The notes: generated by a model from the letters alone, not told the origin. 64,000 bases of DNA from CBDCZI01 sp965224495 (GCA_965224495.1 CBDCZI010000022.1:62001-126000); one strand, 5' to 3'. Positions 34,364-42,705 are shown, counted from the stretch's first letter. Made by a program: numbers and translations.

Positions 34364-35790
34364 GTACAGTTGTTAAGAATGCCAAAATAATCGCTACGTT
34401 AGGTCCTGCATCAAGGACTAAAGAGCAAATGTGGGAATTGCATAACGCAGGAGTTAACGTTTTTAGAATGAATTTCTCTCACGGAGATCATGCTGACCAT
34501 CAAAAAGTGATCACTTGGGTTCGTGAACTAAATAAAGAACACGGTTCAAATATTTGTTTGTTGCAAGATTTGCAAGGGCCAAAGATTAGAACAAACCATA
34601 TCGAAAATGAAGGTGTTGATATCTTCGCTGGAGATAAAATAAAAATTGAAGCTGGAGATTTCTTAGGAAATAGAGAAAGAATCAGTACTACATATAAGAC
34701 AATTGCACAAGATGTAGCAGTTGGAGATACTATCTTAGTAGATGATGGTAACTTAGAGTTGGTAGTTGCGGCTACAGACGGAAAAGTAGTTACTGCTGAG
34801 GTGATACACGGAGGTAAATTGAAATCAAGAAAAGGTATTAACTTACCTAATACTAATATTTCAGAGCCATCGTTAACAGAAAAAGATATTAAAGATTTAG
34901 CATTCGGTATCGAACAAGATGTTGATTGGATTGCTCTTTCTTTTGTAAGAACAGCTGACGATATTGTTGATCTAAAGCAAAGAATCGCTAAAGGTGGACG
35001 AGATATTAAAGTAATCGCGAAGATTGAAAAACCTGAAGCGATTGAAAATATAGATGCTATTATTGAAGCGACAGATGCTATTATGGTAGCTCGTGGAGAC
35101 CTTGGTGTTGAAATTGACGGGGCTAAAGTTCCGATGATTCAAAAAGAAATGATTGAGAAATGTAACAAGGCAGCTAAACCTGTTATCGTTGCAACTCAAA
35201 TGTTGGAGAGTATGATTACTAACCCTCGTCCGACAAGAGCAGAAACAAACGATGTAGCAAATGCTATTTTAGATGGAGCTGATACAGTAATGTTGAGTGG
35301 TGAAACAGCAGCGGGAGACTTCCCTTTAATGGCTGTACAAGCAATGGCTCACATTATCCACTCTGTTGAAACAACTACTGACGATATCTTTAATAAATTT
35401 GTTTCTGTTACTAAAGACAGCGAAACAAACTTATCAGAGAGCTTATTGTACTCAGCAGTGCGTTTGGCAGAGTTTACAGATGCTAAAGTAATTGTTGGTA
35501 TCACTGACTCTGGTTATACGGCACACCATATCGCTAAACATAGACCAAAGGCGAAGATTGTATTGTACACACGTAACAGAGCATTATTGACTCGTCTTAA
35601 CTTAATGTGGGGAGTAACGGCTTACTACTACGATATGCAAGGTACTATCGACGAGATGATCGAAGATGTAACGAAAGATCTAAAAACTAAAAGTATTGTA
35701 GTAAAAGGAGATGTAGTTGTTAATACAGCCACATTACCTCAAGAATCAAGAGATCATGCAAACATGGTTAAAGTTTCTGTTGTTGACTAA
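34360..35790 (+). CDS. pyk: Pyruvate kinase
   Basis: Final glycolytic enzyme (PEP + ADP to pyruvate + ATP). Landmarks: AKIIATLGPASRT at the start, NVFRMNFSHGDHADHQ, KVIAKIEKPEAIENID with the catalytic lysine, AIMVARGDLGVEI, TQMLESMITNPRPTRAE, and DGADTVMLSGETAAGDFP. The C-terminal domain is complete. Length 476 is typical. It overlaps the upstream IPExxxVDY gene by 4 bases and is followed by a terminator. Confidence 0.97.
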   Translation: MSTVVKNAKIIATLGPASRTKEQMWELHNAGVNVFRMNFSHGDHADHQKVITWVRELNKEHGSNICLLQDLQGPKIRTNHIENEGVDIFAGDKIKIEAGDFLGNRERISTTYKTIAQDVAVGDTILVDDGNLELVVAATDGKVVTAEVIHGGKLKSRKGINLPNTNISEPSLTEKDIKDLAFGIEQDVDWIALSFVRTADDIVDLKQRIAKGGRDIKVIAKIEKPEAIENIDAIIEATDAIMVARGDLGVEIDGAKVPMIQKEMIEKCNKAAKPVIVATQMLESMITNPRPTRAETNDVANAILDGADTVMLSGETAAGDFPLMAVQAMAHIIHSVETTTDDIFNKFVSVTKDSETNLSESLLYSAVRLAEFTDAKVIVGITDSGYTAHHIAKHRPKAKIVLYTRNRALLTRLNLMWGVTAYYYDMQGTIDEMIEDVTKDLKTKSIVVKGDVVVNTATLPQESRDHANMVKVSVVD

Positions 35791-35810
35791 ATATTTAGTT
35801 CGATAATAAA

Positions 35811-35849
35811 AAAAATCCCAATCGCTAAGTTTAGTGGTTGGGATTTTTT
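35811..35849 (+). terminator. Terminator after pyk
   Basis: A long stem with G-U pairs (35811-35828 against 35831-35848) around tcccaatcgctaa/ttagtggttggga, with a very short loop (gt), ending in a T run. Confidence 0.8.
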
Positions 35850-35973
35850 GTTTGTAGTCTTTTTTGTTTCTCTATAATTATCGGCAACAGGAGGTATAAA
35901 GAAATCTAAAAGAGGTTCGTCGTTTACAAATAAAAGTAAATAATGCGATAAATCCTTAAAAAAAATCATTGGT

Positions 35974-36001
35974 AAGTTATCATTTAAGTAAATGATAACT
36001 T
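35974..36001. repeat. Inverted repeat abutting the cold-shock promoter
   Basis: Arms aagttatcatt (35974-35984) and aatgataactt (35991-36001) with a 6-base spacer. The last base is also the first base of the -7 box, so a protein bound here would cover the promoter's upstream half. Confidence 0.55.
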
Positions 36002-36008
36002 ATATTTG
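36001..36008 (+). promoter_or_regulatory. -7 promoter box of the small cold-shock gene
   Basis: TATATTTG, an exact TAnnTTTG match, 20 bases before ATG 36029; the expected transcript start is near 36015. Confidence 0.6.
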
Positions 36009-36028
36009 CAGTCTATAAATATAATAAG

Positions 36029-36220
36029 ATGAATAAAGGAACAGTAAAATTCTTCAATGAAACTAAAGGTTTTGGTTTTATTAGTGAAGACGAGACAAGC
36101 AAAGAGTATTTTGTACATGTATCAGGTTTAGTTGATGAAATCAGAGAAGGTGATGCAGTTGAGTTCGAATTAGAAGAAGGAAGAAAAGGATTGAACGCAG
36201 TAAACGTGAAAGCACTTTAA
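36029..36220 (+). CDS. Cold-shock domain protein (CspA family)
   Basis: A 63-residue nucleic-acid-binding beta-barrel. RNP1 appears as NETKGFGFISEDE and RNP2 as KEYFVHVSGLVDEI. It begins MNKGTVKFFNETKGFG as in Bacteroidota Csp proteins and likely binds single-stranded RNA to keep it unfolded. It has its own promoter with an adjoining inverted repeat and a terminator, and a second cold-shock-domain gene follows 200 bases later. Confidence 0.93.
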   Translation: MNKGTVKFFNETKGFGFISEDETSKEYFVHVSGLVDEIREGDAVEFELEEGRKGLNAVNVKAL

Positions 36221-36242
36221 TTAGTCCACGTTTTAGTTTAAG

Positions 36243-36279
36243 AGAAAAGCCTGTCAAAATTATGATAGGCTTTTCTTTT
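36243..36279 (+). terminator. Terminator after the small cold-shock gene
   Basis: A 14-base-pair stem with one wobble pair (36243-36256 against 36263-36276) around aaaagcctgtca/tgataggctttt, 6-base loop, followed by T-rich sequence. Confidence 0.78.
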
Positions 36280-36420
36280 TTAAATTTAATAGTCCTAAGG
36301 TAGCTATTGGTGTAGTTTTTGCCGTATCAGTAGTTATAAGTTTTGTTGCGTTGCTTTTGTGTTACAAATAGACCAACGCATTCATTTTGTTTAATAAAGA
36401 ATATAAGTAATAAATAATAT

Positions 36421-36876
36421 ATGGCTAGAGCACAAGAAACCTTTAATAAAAAGGAAGTAAGAAATAAAAAAGAGAAAAAAAGAAAAGATAAAGAAGCTAA
36501 ACGTTTAGCTAAGAAAGAAGCGGGTAGCGCAGGAAGCATGGATGACATGATGGTTTACCTTGATGAAGATGGTAACTTTACTGACACGCCTCCAGATCCA
36601 ACAAAAAAACGTAAGGAAATAAAAGCTGATAATATAGAAATCAGTATTCCTAAATTAGCAGATAAAGAACCTGTTGACCTTGTGAGAAAAGGTACAGTTA
36701 GTTTCTTTGATTCGTCAAAAGGTTTTGGTTTTATTAGAGATTCAGAAACGCAAGAGAGTGTTTTTGTACACATTAACAATGTGACTGATGAAATTAAAGA
36801 AGGGAATTTAGTAAGCTTTGAAGTAGAAATGGGACAACGTGGACCATCTGCTATTAAAGTAACTCAAATAAAATAA
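36421..36876 (+). CDS. Cold-shock domain protein with basic N-terminal extension
   Basis: The C-terminal cold-shock domain (about residues 85-151) begins RKGTVSFFDSSKGFGFIRD and has SVFVHINNVTDEI. The first 85 residues are a strongly basic, lysine-rich tract (EVRNKKEKKRKDKEAKRLAKK) and then an acidic linker with MDDMMVYLDEDGNFTDTPPD. This architecture recurs in Bacteroidota. It probably binds RNA with extra electrostatic contacts. The upstream region has a one-mismatch -7 box (TGCTTTTG, 36352-36359) that would give a leader of about 55 bases. Confidence 0.88.
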   Translation: MARAQETFNKKEVRNKKEKKRKDKEAKRLAKKEAGSAGSMDDMMVYLDEDGNFTDTPPDPTKKRKEIKADNIEISIPKLADKEPVDLVRKGTVSFFDSSKGFGFIRDSETQESVFVHINNVTDEIKEGNLVSFEVEMGQRGPSAIKVTQIK

Positions 36877-36913
36877 ATAGTTTCCTTATCCTTTTTTTGA
36901 AAGGAAGGGCTTA

Positions 36914-36963
36914 AAAAAACGAGTTTTGTATAGCTGTTAACAGTTAAACAAAACTCGTTTTTT
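36914..36963 (+). terminator. Terminator after the second cold-shock gene
   Basis: A perfect 16-base-pair stem aaaaaacgagttttgt (36914-36929) / 36948-36963 with an 18-base loop that itself contains the palindrome ctgttaacag. Confidence 0.8.
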
Positions 36964-37046
36964 ATGTCGAACAAATTGGCACGGATTTGGTGTTTAATTT
37001 CTAAGTATAAGAAAATGATGTACTTTTACAGTATAAAGATAACGAT

Positions 37047-37547
37047 ATGAAATATTTAGCAATACTATTTTTTTTATTTGCACTTACAAGTTCTACTTTG
37101 AAAAAAGAGCCTCGTTCTACGGATAGATTAGGACAGTTGGTTTTTGAAATGGTTCAGTCAGGAGATTGGAGTGATTTGGAGGATGTTCTTTTAACAGAGA
37201 AACAATATAAAGGGTTAATCACGGAGATGTCTGAGTCTGCAAAGTTTAAAACACACCTTTTAGAGAAAGCTAGTAAGCGTATTCATCGAAGAGATATCGC
37301 TGTACCTACTTCTTTTCAGCATGTAAGACGAAAAGGAGCTCGTAGTGGAGTGAATTGGGAGAAAGCAATGTATCAAAAAACGATTGCTAAATTAAGAACA
37401 GATAGCCATGGTAATGAGAATTGTTCGTTAGAAGTTTCTTTTTTTTATAACTCAAATTCTTATAAGATTTGGGTAACGGATTGCGTGAAGGCTGACGGTA
37501 ATTGGGTTGTTGCTTTCAGGAAAATTCGCTGGTTAGGGGCTGAGTGA
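37047..37547 (+). CDS. Exported protein of unknown function
   Basis: A signal-like N-terminus (MKYLAILFFLFALTSST) is followed by a helical first half (LGQLVFEMVQSGDWSDLEDVLL, LITEMSESAKFKTHLLEKASK). A probable beta-rich second half follows: CSLEVSFFYNSNSYKIWVTDCVKADGNWVVAFRKIRW. Two cysteines in the second half could form a disulfide. I do not recognise the family. It stands between the cold-shock gene and a transporter on the same strand but with gaps over 150 bases on both sides. Confidence 0.6.
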   Translation: MKYLAILFFLFALTSSTLKKEPRSTDRLGQLVFEMVQSGDWSDLEDVLLTEKQYKGLITEMSESAKFKTHLLEKASKRIHRRDIAVPTSFQHVRRKGARSGVNWEKAMYQKTIAKLRTDSHGNENCSLEVSFFYNSNSYKIWVTDCVKADGNWVVAFRKIRWLGAE

Positions 37548-37714
37548 GGTAGTTGTTGTCTTCTCTCGATATGTGAGAAGGTGATGGATTTGTTTTTGTA
37601 AGTACAGGTTACGCAACTGTTTTTTAAGAGCTACATACCTTTTTTTTGGGGCTATAGGTCTCAAGTATGGGTATTGGATTAGTTACTTGGGTTACGGTAT
37701 TGTAAAAACATGAA

Positions 37715-38611
37715 ATGAAAAAAGATAAACTTTTAATTCTTTTATTAATCATCAGTATGCTGGTGTGGGGTGTGACATGGTCGTCGGCAAAAGTGCTATC
37801 TGATTACGGAAACCCTTTGAGTGTGTCTTATTTACGTTTTTTAGTCACGTTATTGACTTTGTTGCCTTTACTTAAAATCTTAAAAATAGATATAAAAGTT
37901 AAAAAAACAGGTCGATGGATAGTGAGTGTTGCAGGTTTTTTGATGGCACTATATGGTTTTGTCTTTTTTACTGGCTTACAATATGGAATGGCTGGTTCAG
38001 GAGGTGTATTAGTAACGACATTGAATCCAATTTATGCATTTGTCCTTGGTTTGGTGTTAAGTAAAACCCTACCTTCTAAATTTGAATTTATAGGTTTGTT
38101 AGTCGGTACATTAGCAGGGTTGGTGTTGTTGGAGGTTTGGGAAAACGCCTCAAGTATATTTGATAAAGATAACCTGTATTTTGTAGTCGGCGCGTTTATT
38201 TGGGCGGTGATGAGTAAAGTAACTTCAAAAGGAGGGGATGTAGCGCACCCTTTGAGTTTTAATTTTTGGGTACAGTTTTTTTCTGTATTGGCAATGAATT
38301 TCTTTGTCGATTTTAGTGAAGTTTTGGCAATAATTCAAAAAGGAGATATTTATTTTTGGGGGAATTTATTGTTTTTTGGAATGGTAAACTCTGCTATCGC
38401 AACCTCTTGTTATTTCTACGCTACAATGGAATTAGGAGCAGAGAAAGCAAGTACGTTTCTCTTTTTAGTACCTGTTGGGGCAGTATTTTCTTCTTGGTTG
38501 TTTTTAGGAGAGCCTGTTGAAATACACACCTTAGTTGGTGGTGCTTTGGGTATTTTAGCTGTCTTTATAATTAACAAAAGGGTTAAGGTTGGTGGGGAGC
38601 ACTCAAATTAA
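37715..38611 (+). CDS. EamA/DMT-superfamily transporter
   Basis: A 298-residue protein with about ten membrane helices in two EamA repeats. The first begins LLLIISMLVWGVTWSSAKVLSDYG with VSYLRFLVTLL. The second includes GAFIWAVMSKVTSKGG, FFGMVNSAIATSCYFYATMELGAEKAS, FLFLVPVGAVFSSWLFLGEP and LVGGALGILAVFIINKR. A drug/metabolite-type exporter; substrate is unknown. The ATG at 37715 follows 170 bases of unassigned sequence. Confidence 0.85.
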   Translation: MKKDKLLILLLIISMLVWGVTWSSAKVLSDYGNPLSVSYLRFLVTLLTLLPLLKILKIDIKVKKTGRWIVSVAGFLMALYGFVFFTGLQYGMAGSGGVLVTTLNPIYAFVLGLVLSKTLPSKFEFIGLLVGTLAGLVLLEVWENASSIFDKDNLYFVVGAFIWAVMSKVTSKGGDVAHPLSFNFWVQFFSVLAMNFFVDFSEVLAIIQKGDIYFWGNLLFFGMVNSAIATSCYFYATMELGAEKASTFLFLVPVGAVFSSWLFLGEPVEIHTLVGGALGILAVFIINKRVKVGGEHSN

Positions 38612-38710
38612 TTTCTTTTGTTGTTTGGTTAAGTTCTGTTCCATCAGGTAATAATATCCATTATGTACTTTATAGAAACAGAACAGAAAACCACTCTTTT
38701 AACAGATAGC

Positions 38711-38746
38711 AGGTATAACCGAAAACTCGTTTTGTCGGCTATACCT
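38711..38746 (-). terminator. Probable terminator downstream of the M42 peptidase gene
   Basis: A 12-base stem with one A/C mismatch (aggtataaccga, 38711-38722, against 38735-38746) and a 12-base loop, about 65 bases beyond the peptidase stop. It also lies downstream of the convergent EamA gene and may serve either. Confidence 0.5.
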
Positions 38747-38809
38747 GTTTCTGTCTATTTTTTTATAAAAAGTGACTCTAAACAACTCGTAACAAAGAGG
38801 TAATCTCCA

Positions 38810-39883
38810 TTATTTCAAATAACTAAAATCGTGTCCTGCTTTTAATTGTTTAATAAACTCGTAAATCAACTCGATAACCGCATCAACGTCTTTGACGTGT
38901 GTTGTTTCTACTGTCGTATGCATGTATTTCAAAGGTAAGCTTATCAATGCTGAGGCCACTCCTGAGTTAGAATACGCAAACGCATCGGTATCCGTACCTG
39001 TCGAACGAGAAGCTGCCGCTCTTTGAAATTTGATTTTATGTTTGTCGGCAACATCAATAATCATGTCCAATAAATTATTTTGTACAGCTGGTCCGTAGGT
39101 CAAAACTGGTCCTTTTCCAGCCGCTTGATCCCCACTCTTTATCTTGCTATACATCGGCGATTGTGTGTCGTGACAAACATCTGTTACTATTGCAACATCG
39201 GGTTGGATGCGTTGTGCAATCATTTCCGCTCCTCGCAAACCGACTTCCTCTTGTACTGAATTGACAATATACAGACCAAAAGGTAATTTGATTTTCTTTT
39301 CGTGTAGTTTCCTAACTACTTCAGCTATCATAAAGCCACCTATACGGTTGTCCAAGGCACGCCCTACAAAATATTTATTATTCAGCTCAGTCAGTTCATC
39401 TTTAAAAGTAATCACATTACCGACTGTAATACCCATTTTAGCCACTTCTTCGCTCGATTCTGCTCCGACATCTATAAAAATATTGGATAAGGAAGGTGTG
39501 ATTTCCTTGCCTCCTTGTCGGACATGAATCGCTGGCCAACCAAAAACGCCTTGCACTTTTCCTTTTTTTGTGTGAATATCCACACGCATAGATGGAGCTA
39601 TCTGGTGGTCCGAACCGCCATTTCGGACGACATAAATATAACCGTCTTTTGTAATGTAGTTGACAAACCAAGAGATTTCATCGGCATGTGCTTCGATCAC
39701 TACTTTGTACTTTGCCTCGGGGTTGATTACCCCAACTGCCGTTCCGTAAGTATCTGTAAAATGTTCGTCGATATAAGGTTTGATATAATCCAACCATATT
39801 TGCTGTCCCGAAGTTTCAAAACCTGTAGGTGCTGTATTATTCAAATATTCGTATAAAAATTTCTTGCTTTTTTTCTTCATCAT
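38810..39883 (-). CDS. M42 family metallopeptidase (glutamyl/deblocking aminopeptidase type)
   Basis: A cytoplasmic co-catalytic di-metal aminopeptidase. The visible landmarks are VVIEAHADEISWFV with the first metal-binding HxD, GRALDNRIGGFMIAE, and VNSVQEEVGLRGAEMI with the paired glutamates. SRSTGTDTDAFAYSNSG and KYMHTTVETTHVKDVD follow. Length is about 358 residues. I start at ATG 39883 (MMKKKSKKFLYEYLN), where family resemblance begins, not at the TTG 48 bases upstream. It probably trims peptides from the N-terminus. Confidence 0.9.
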   Translation of the reverse strand: MMKKKSKKFLYEYLNNTAPTGFETSGQQIWLDYIKPYIDEHFTDTYGTAVGVINPEAKYKVVIEAHADEISWFVNYITKDGYIYVVRNGGSDHQIAPSMRVDIHTKKGKVQGVFGWPAIHVRQGGKEITPSLSNIFIDVGAESSEEVAKMGITVGNVITFKDELTELNNKYFVGRALDNRIGGFMIAEVVRKLHEKKIKLPFGLYIVNSVQEEVGLRGAEMIAQRIQPDVAIVTDVCHDTQSPMYSKIKSGDQAAGKGPVLTYGPAVQNNLLDMIIDVADKHKIKFQRAAASRSTGTDTDAFAYSNSGVASALISLPLKYMHTTVETTHVKDVDAVIELIYEFIKQLKAGHDFSYLK

Positions 39884-39957
39884 CGTTGTATTTATTTCTA
39901 ATAGTTGAGATTTCTCCCCTTGCTTTCTCAATTTAATCTAATATATTTGATTTACTT

Positions 39958-40899
39958 ATGAAATACGAAAATAGAAAGGCAATTATTGACTGTGGAACAA
40001 ATACTTTTCATTTACTTATTGTCGATATGCTCCCCAATAACCGTTTCCATATAGTCCATAAAGAAAAACAAGCTGTAAAAATCAGTGCTGGAAGTATTCA
40101 AAAAAACATTATTCCTCAAGAAGGAATTCAGCGTGCATTGGCGACTTTACAACGTTTTCGTAAAACAATAGATGGCTATTTTGTTTCTTCGGTCACCGCC
40201 ACGGCAACAAGTGCTTTTCGTAATGCAACAAACGGAAAAGAGGTCGCTGAGTTGTTCTATAATGAAACGGCTATCAAAATAAACATTATCGATGGCGAAA
40301 AAGAGGCTGCCCTAATTTATAACGGTGTAGCTAAAGCCGTTGAATTAACGACAGATTACAGCCTTATTATGGATATTGGTGGCGGTAGTGTTGAGTTTAT
40401 TTTGTGTAATAACAAAGGCATCAAATGGTTGAAAAGTTTTGAGGTGGGCGGACAACGTTTACTTGAAAAGTTTCATCTTTCAGATCCTATCTCTCAAGAT
40501 GATATCCATGCTTTAACTACTTATTTGGACAACGAACTTGCTGAACTATTTACTGTCTGTCAAGAGTACAAACCAACTTGTTTATTGGGTGCATCAGGTT
40601 CTTTTGATACATTAAGTGAAATTTACTCTGAACTTTCAGGTGATATTTTCAATGAAAACGAGACGCTTTCTTTTCACCTACCCCTTAAAGATACCTTGGT
40701 AATAATAAACACGATTGTTTCTAAAAATAGAGCGCAGCGTTTAGCTATAAAAGGAATGATTGCCTTACGTGCAGATATGATTGTCGTTGCAGGGTTATTA
40801 GTAAAAAGAGTTATAGAGAAGATTGAATTTCAAAAAATAACAACTACTTCTTACGCTTTGAAGGAGGGTGTTTTGTTTACTTCTTCTTTTCCGGCATAA
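39958..40899 (+). CDS. Exopolyphosphatase / Ppx-GppA family phosphatase
   Basis: A sugar-kinase/Hsp70-fold phosphatase acting on polyphosphate or (p)ppGpp. It has KAIIDCGTNTFHLLIVDM at the start, VTATATSAFRNATNG, IIDGEKEAALIYNGV, SLIMDIGGGSVEFIL, and GASGSFDTLSEIY. Length 313 is that of the short Ppx form. A TATATTTG sequence ends only a few bases before the ATG, which would imply a nearly leaderless transcript if it is the promoter. The 3' end overlaps the convergent ftsB-like gene by 23 bases. Confidence 0.88.
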   Translation: MKYENRKAIIDCGTNTFHLLIVDMLPNNRFHIVHKEKQAVKISAGSIQKNIIPQEGIQRALATLQRFRKTIDGYFVSSVTATATSAFRNATNGKEVAELFYNETAIKINIIDGEKEAALIYNGVAKAVELTTDYSLIMDIGGGSVEFILCNNKGIKWLKSFEVGGQRLLEKFHLSDPISQDDIHALTTYLDNELAELFTVCQEYKPTCLLGASGSFDTLSEIYSELSGDIFNENETLSFHLPLKDTLVIINTIVSKNRAQRLAIKGMIALRADMIVVAGLLVKRVIEKIEFQKITTTSYALKEGVLFTSSFPA

Positions 40900-41173
40900 C
40901 AAATACATCTTCTGATGGTTTTTTCATATAGAACTGCTCACGAGCGTAACGCTCCAGTTCATTAATGTCCTCAGACATATATTCACTTTTTTGGCGTAAC
41001 TCTTCTATGTTTGCTTTGTAAAATTCTACTTTTTTCTCTTCCTCTTTAACTTCTTTATAACTCTTGTATTGTGACCTAAGATTGTTTGGGTCAAAAAACA
41101 ACATCCACAACAAAAACAAAAGCGTAGCGATTAAGTAAAATTTCTTTTTTATGATTGGTATTTCTATCTGCAT
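40877..41173 (-). CDS. FtsB/DivIC-like septum formation protein
   Basis: A small bitopic membrane protein. It has a short cytoplasmic start (MQIEIPIIKKKFY), one helix (LIATLLFLLWMLFFD, about residues 14-28), a coiled coil (YKEVKEEEKKVEFYKANIEELRQK), and the FtsB-type end LERYAREQFYMKKPSEDVFVM. It is expected to act in the divisome with FtsL and FtsQ. I use ATG 41173; a TTG four codons upstream is less likely. The C-terminal codons overlap the convergent ppx gene. Confidence 0.83.
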   Translation of the reverse strand: MQIEIPIIKKKFYLIATLLFLLWMLFFDPNNLRSQYKSYKEVKEEEKKVEFYKANIEELRQKSEYMSEDINELERYAREQFYMKKPSEDVFVMPEKKK

Positions 41174-41348
41174 TTGAGTCAGCAACGAATTAAGAACAAC
41201 AAGTTAGTTATATTTTAGGGGCTTGTCAATTTTATATTGAATTGTGTTTTAGAGGAGACAAAATAATTAAGTGTTATAGCGTGAAAAATAGCTAAAAAAA
41301 GGGCGGTGATGAACTTCTGAAATCGAATTTGAATATTGAATTGTTTTG

Positions 41349-41367
41349 GTTATCTTGCATAGATAAC
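41349..41367. repeat. Inverted repeat upstream of the HPt gene
   Basis: gttatct (41349-41355) and agataac (41361-41367) form a 7-base inverted repeat with a 5-base spacer about 55 bases before the HPt start. TATCTTGC inside it resembles but does not match a -7 box. Confidence 0.4.
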
Positions 41368-41420
41368 ACTTGTCGTAAAAGAGAGGTGATTGATAAAATA
41401 TTTTTTATTAAATAGATAAT

Positions 41421-41753
41421 ATGCGACATTACGATTTGAGTGAATTGGAGGCGATGGCTCAGGGAAACACTGAGTTTGTGGGTAAAATGGTAACCGTTTT
41501 TTTGGAGACGACAACGGAGTCTTTGGACGAGATGTTGGTCTGTGTAAAAGAAGATAAACTCGCGCAAATTGGTCGCTTGGCTCATAAAATAAAACCGTCA
41601 ATAGACTTGATGGGGATTGACGAATTGAAGGGAATAGTGCGAGAAACGGAGTTGAAAGGAAAAGCAGAAAATGAGTCTGTGAGAGAGCTAGTACCAGAGT
41701 TGGAGCGAGTATTACGTTTAGTTTTCGAGGAAATGAAAGAAGATTACAAATAA
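41421..41753 (+). CDS. HPt-domain phosphotransfer protein
   Basis: A 110-residue helical protein. The four-helix HPt core carries the phosphorylatable histidine in IGRLAHKIKPSIDLMGID, preceded by FVGKMVTVFLETTTESLDEML. Such proteins relay phosphate between hybrid kinases and response regulators. No partner kinase or regulator is adjacent; the nearest sensor kinase is 22 kb away. It precedes the rplM operon, whose -33 box begins 4 bases after its stop. Confidence 0.82.
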   Translation: MRHYDLSELEAMAQGNTEFVGKMVTVFLETTTESLDEMLVCVKEDKLAQIGRLAHKIKPSIDLMGIDELKGIVRETELKGKAENESVRELVPELERVLRLVFEEMKEDYK

Positions 41754-41756
41754 ACT

Positions 41757-41786
41757 TTGGATAGTAGTAATAAATACGTACTTTTG
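41757..41786 (+). promoter_or_regulatory. Promoter of the rplM-rpsI-rpsB operon
   Basis: TTG at 41757-41759 and TACTTTTG at 41779-41786 with exactly 19 bases between them: the full Bacteroidota consensus. The expected transcript start is near 41793, just before a leader hairpin. Confidence 0.75.
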
Positions 41787-41798
41787 TAAGCTAAAATA

Positions 41799-41815
41799 AA
41801 AGGGAACGTCCCTTT
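41799..41815 (+). promoter_or_regulatory. Leader hairpin of the rplM operon
   Basis: aaaggga (41799-41805) pairs perfectly with tcccttt (41809-41815) around a 3-base loop. The hairpin lies in the expected 5' untranslated leader, about 22 bases before the GTG of rplM. Ribosomal-protein operons often regulate themselves through such leaders, but no protein binding can be shown from sequence. It lacks a T run, so it is not a standard terminator. Confidence 0.5.
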
Positions 41816-41837
41816 AGTTATATAAACAAGAAGAGAA

Positions 41838-42281
41838 GTGGATTCTTTAAGTTATAAAACAATTTCGATCCCTACGGGATCACTTGAAAAGGAGTGGTTG
41901 ATTATCGACGCAGATCAAGCCATCCTTGGAAGACTAGCAAGTAAAGTAGCTAGTTTGACAAAAGGTAAGCATAAAACATCATTTACTCCCAATGTAGATT
42001 GTGGAGACAAAGTGATTGTTATCAATGCTGATAAAATTGCGATGACTGGAAAGAAATGGGACTTGAAAGAGCACATTTCACACTCTGGATATCCTGGTGG
42101 ACAAAAGAGAGTTACTCCTAGAGAGCAACTAGCTAAAGATTCTACTAAGATTATCGAAAGAGCAGTTAAAGGTATGTTGCCTAAAGGTAAGTTAGGTAGC
42201 CAGTTGTTTAAAAATCTTCACGTGTATGCAGGAACAGAGCATCCACACGAAGCACAACAGCCAAAAACAATAACATTATAA
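41838..42281 (+). CDS. rplM: Ribosomal protein uL13
   Basis: Large-subunit protein, 147 residues. It has EWLIIDADQAILGRLASKVAS, HISHSGYPGGQKRVTPREQL, and KGMLPKGKLGSQLFKNLHVY near the end. The start is GTG at 41838 (MDSLSYKTISIP). It opens the rplM-rpsI-rpsB-tsf series, the standard Bacteroidota order, and has a strong promoter and hairpin leader. Confidence 0.97.
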   Translation: MDSLSYKTISIPTGSLEKEWLIIDADQAILGRLASKVASLTKGKHKTSFTPNVDCGDKVIVINADKIAMTGKKWDLKEHISHSGYPGGQKRVTPREQLAKDSTKIIERAVKGMLPKGKLGSQLFKNLHVYAGTEHPHEAQQPKTITL

Positions 42282-42293
42282 TTCTCTATTTGA

Positions 42294-42680
42294 ATGGAAG
42301 TAATTAATACTACTGGTAGAAGAAAAACATCTGTTGCTAGAATCTATATGATTCCTGGTAAAGGTAAAATTGTGGTCAACAATAAACCTGTTGAAGAGTA
42401 TTTCCCAACGGAAGTTTTACAAATTATTGTAAAGCAAGCTTTCGAATTTGCGGAAAGTGCTGACGCATTTGATATTAAAGTCAATGTGAAAGGAGGAGGA
42501 GTATCAGGTCAAGCAGAGGCAACTCGTTTGGCAATCTCTAAAGCCTTAGTTCAATTAAACGGAGAAAACAGACCTGCACTTAAGAAAGAAGGTTTCTTAA
42601 CGCGTGATTCAAGAATGGTGGAACGTAAGAAACCAGGAAGAAGAAAAGCGAGAAGAGCATTCCAATTTAGTAAGCGTTAA
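42294..42680 (+). CDS. rpsI: Ribosomal protein uS9
   Basis: Small-subunit protein, 128 residues. TGRRKTSVARIYMIPGKGKI is at the start, GGGVSGQAEATRLAISKALV is in the middle, and the basic tail DSRMVERKKPGRRKARRAFQ reaches the P site, ending SKR as expected. It is 12 bases after rplM. Confidence 0.97.
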   Translation: MEVINTTGRRKTSVARIYMIPGKGKIVVNNKPVEEYFPTEVLQIIVKQAFEFAESADAFDIKVNVKGGGVSGQAEATRLAISKALVQLNGENRPALKKEGFLTRDSRMVERKKPGRRKARRAFQFSKR

Positions 42681-42705
42681 TATTTATTTGTGTCATAATA
42701 AGGTT

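Noticed and set aside
35787..35969. A 60-codon minus-strand frame overlapping the pyk terminator
   Set aside because: It runs through the terminator stem and has no recognisable domain.
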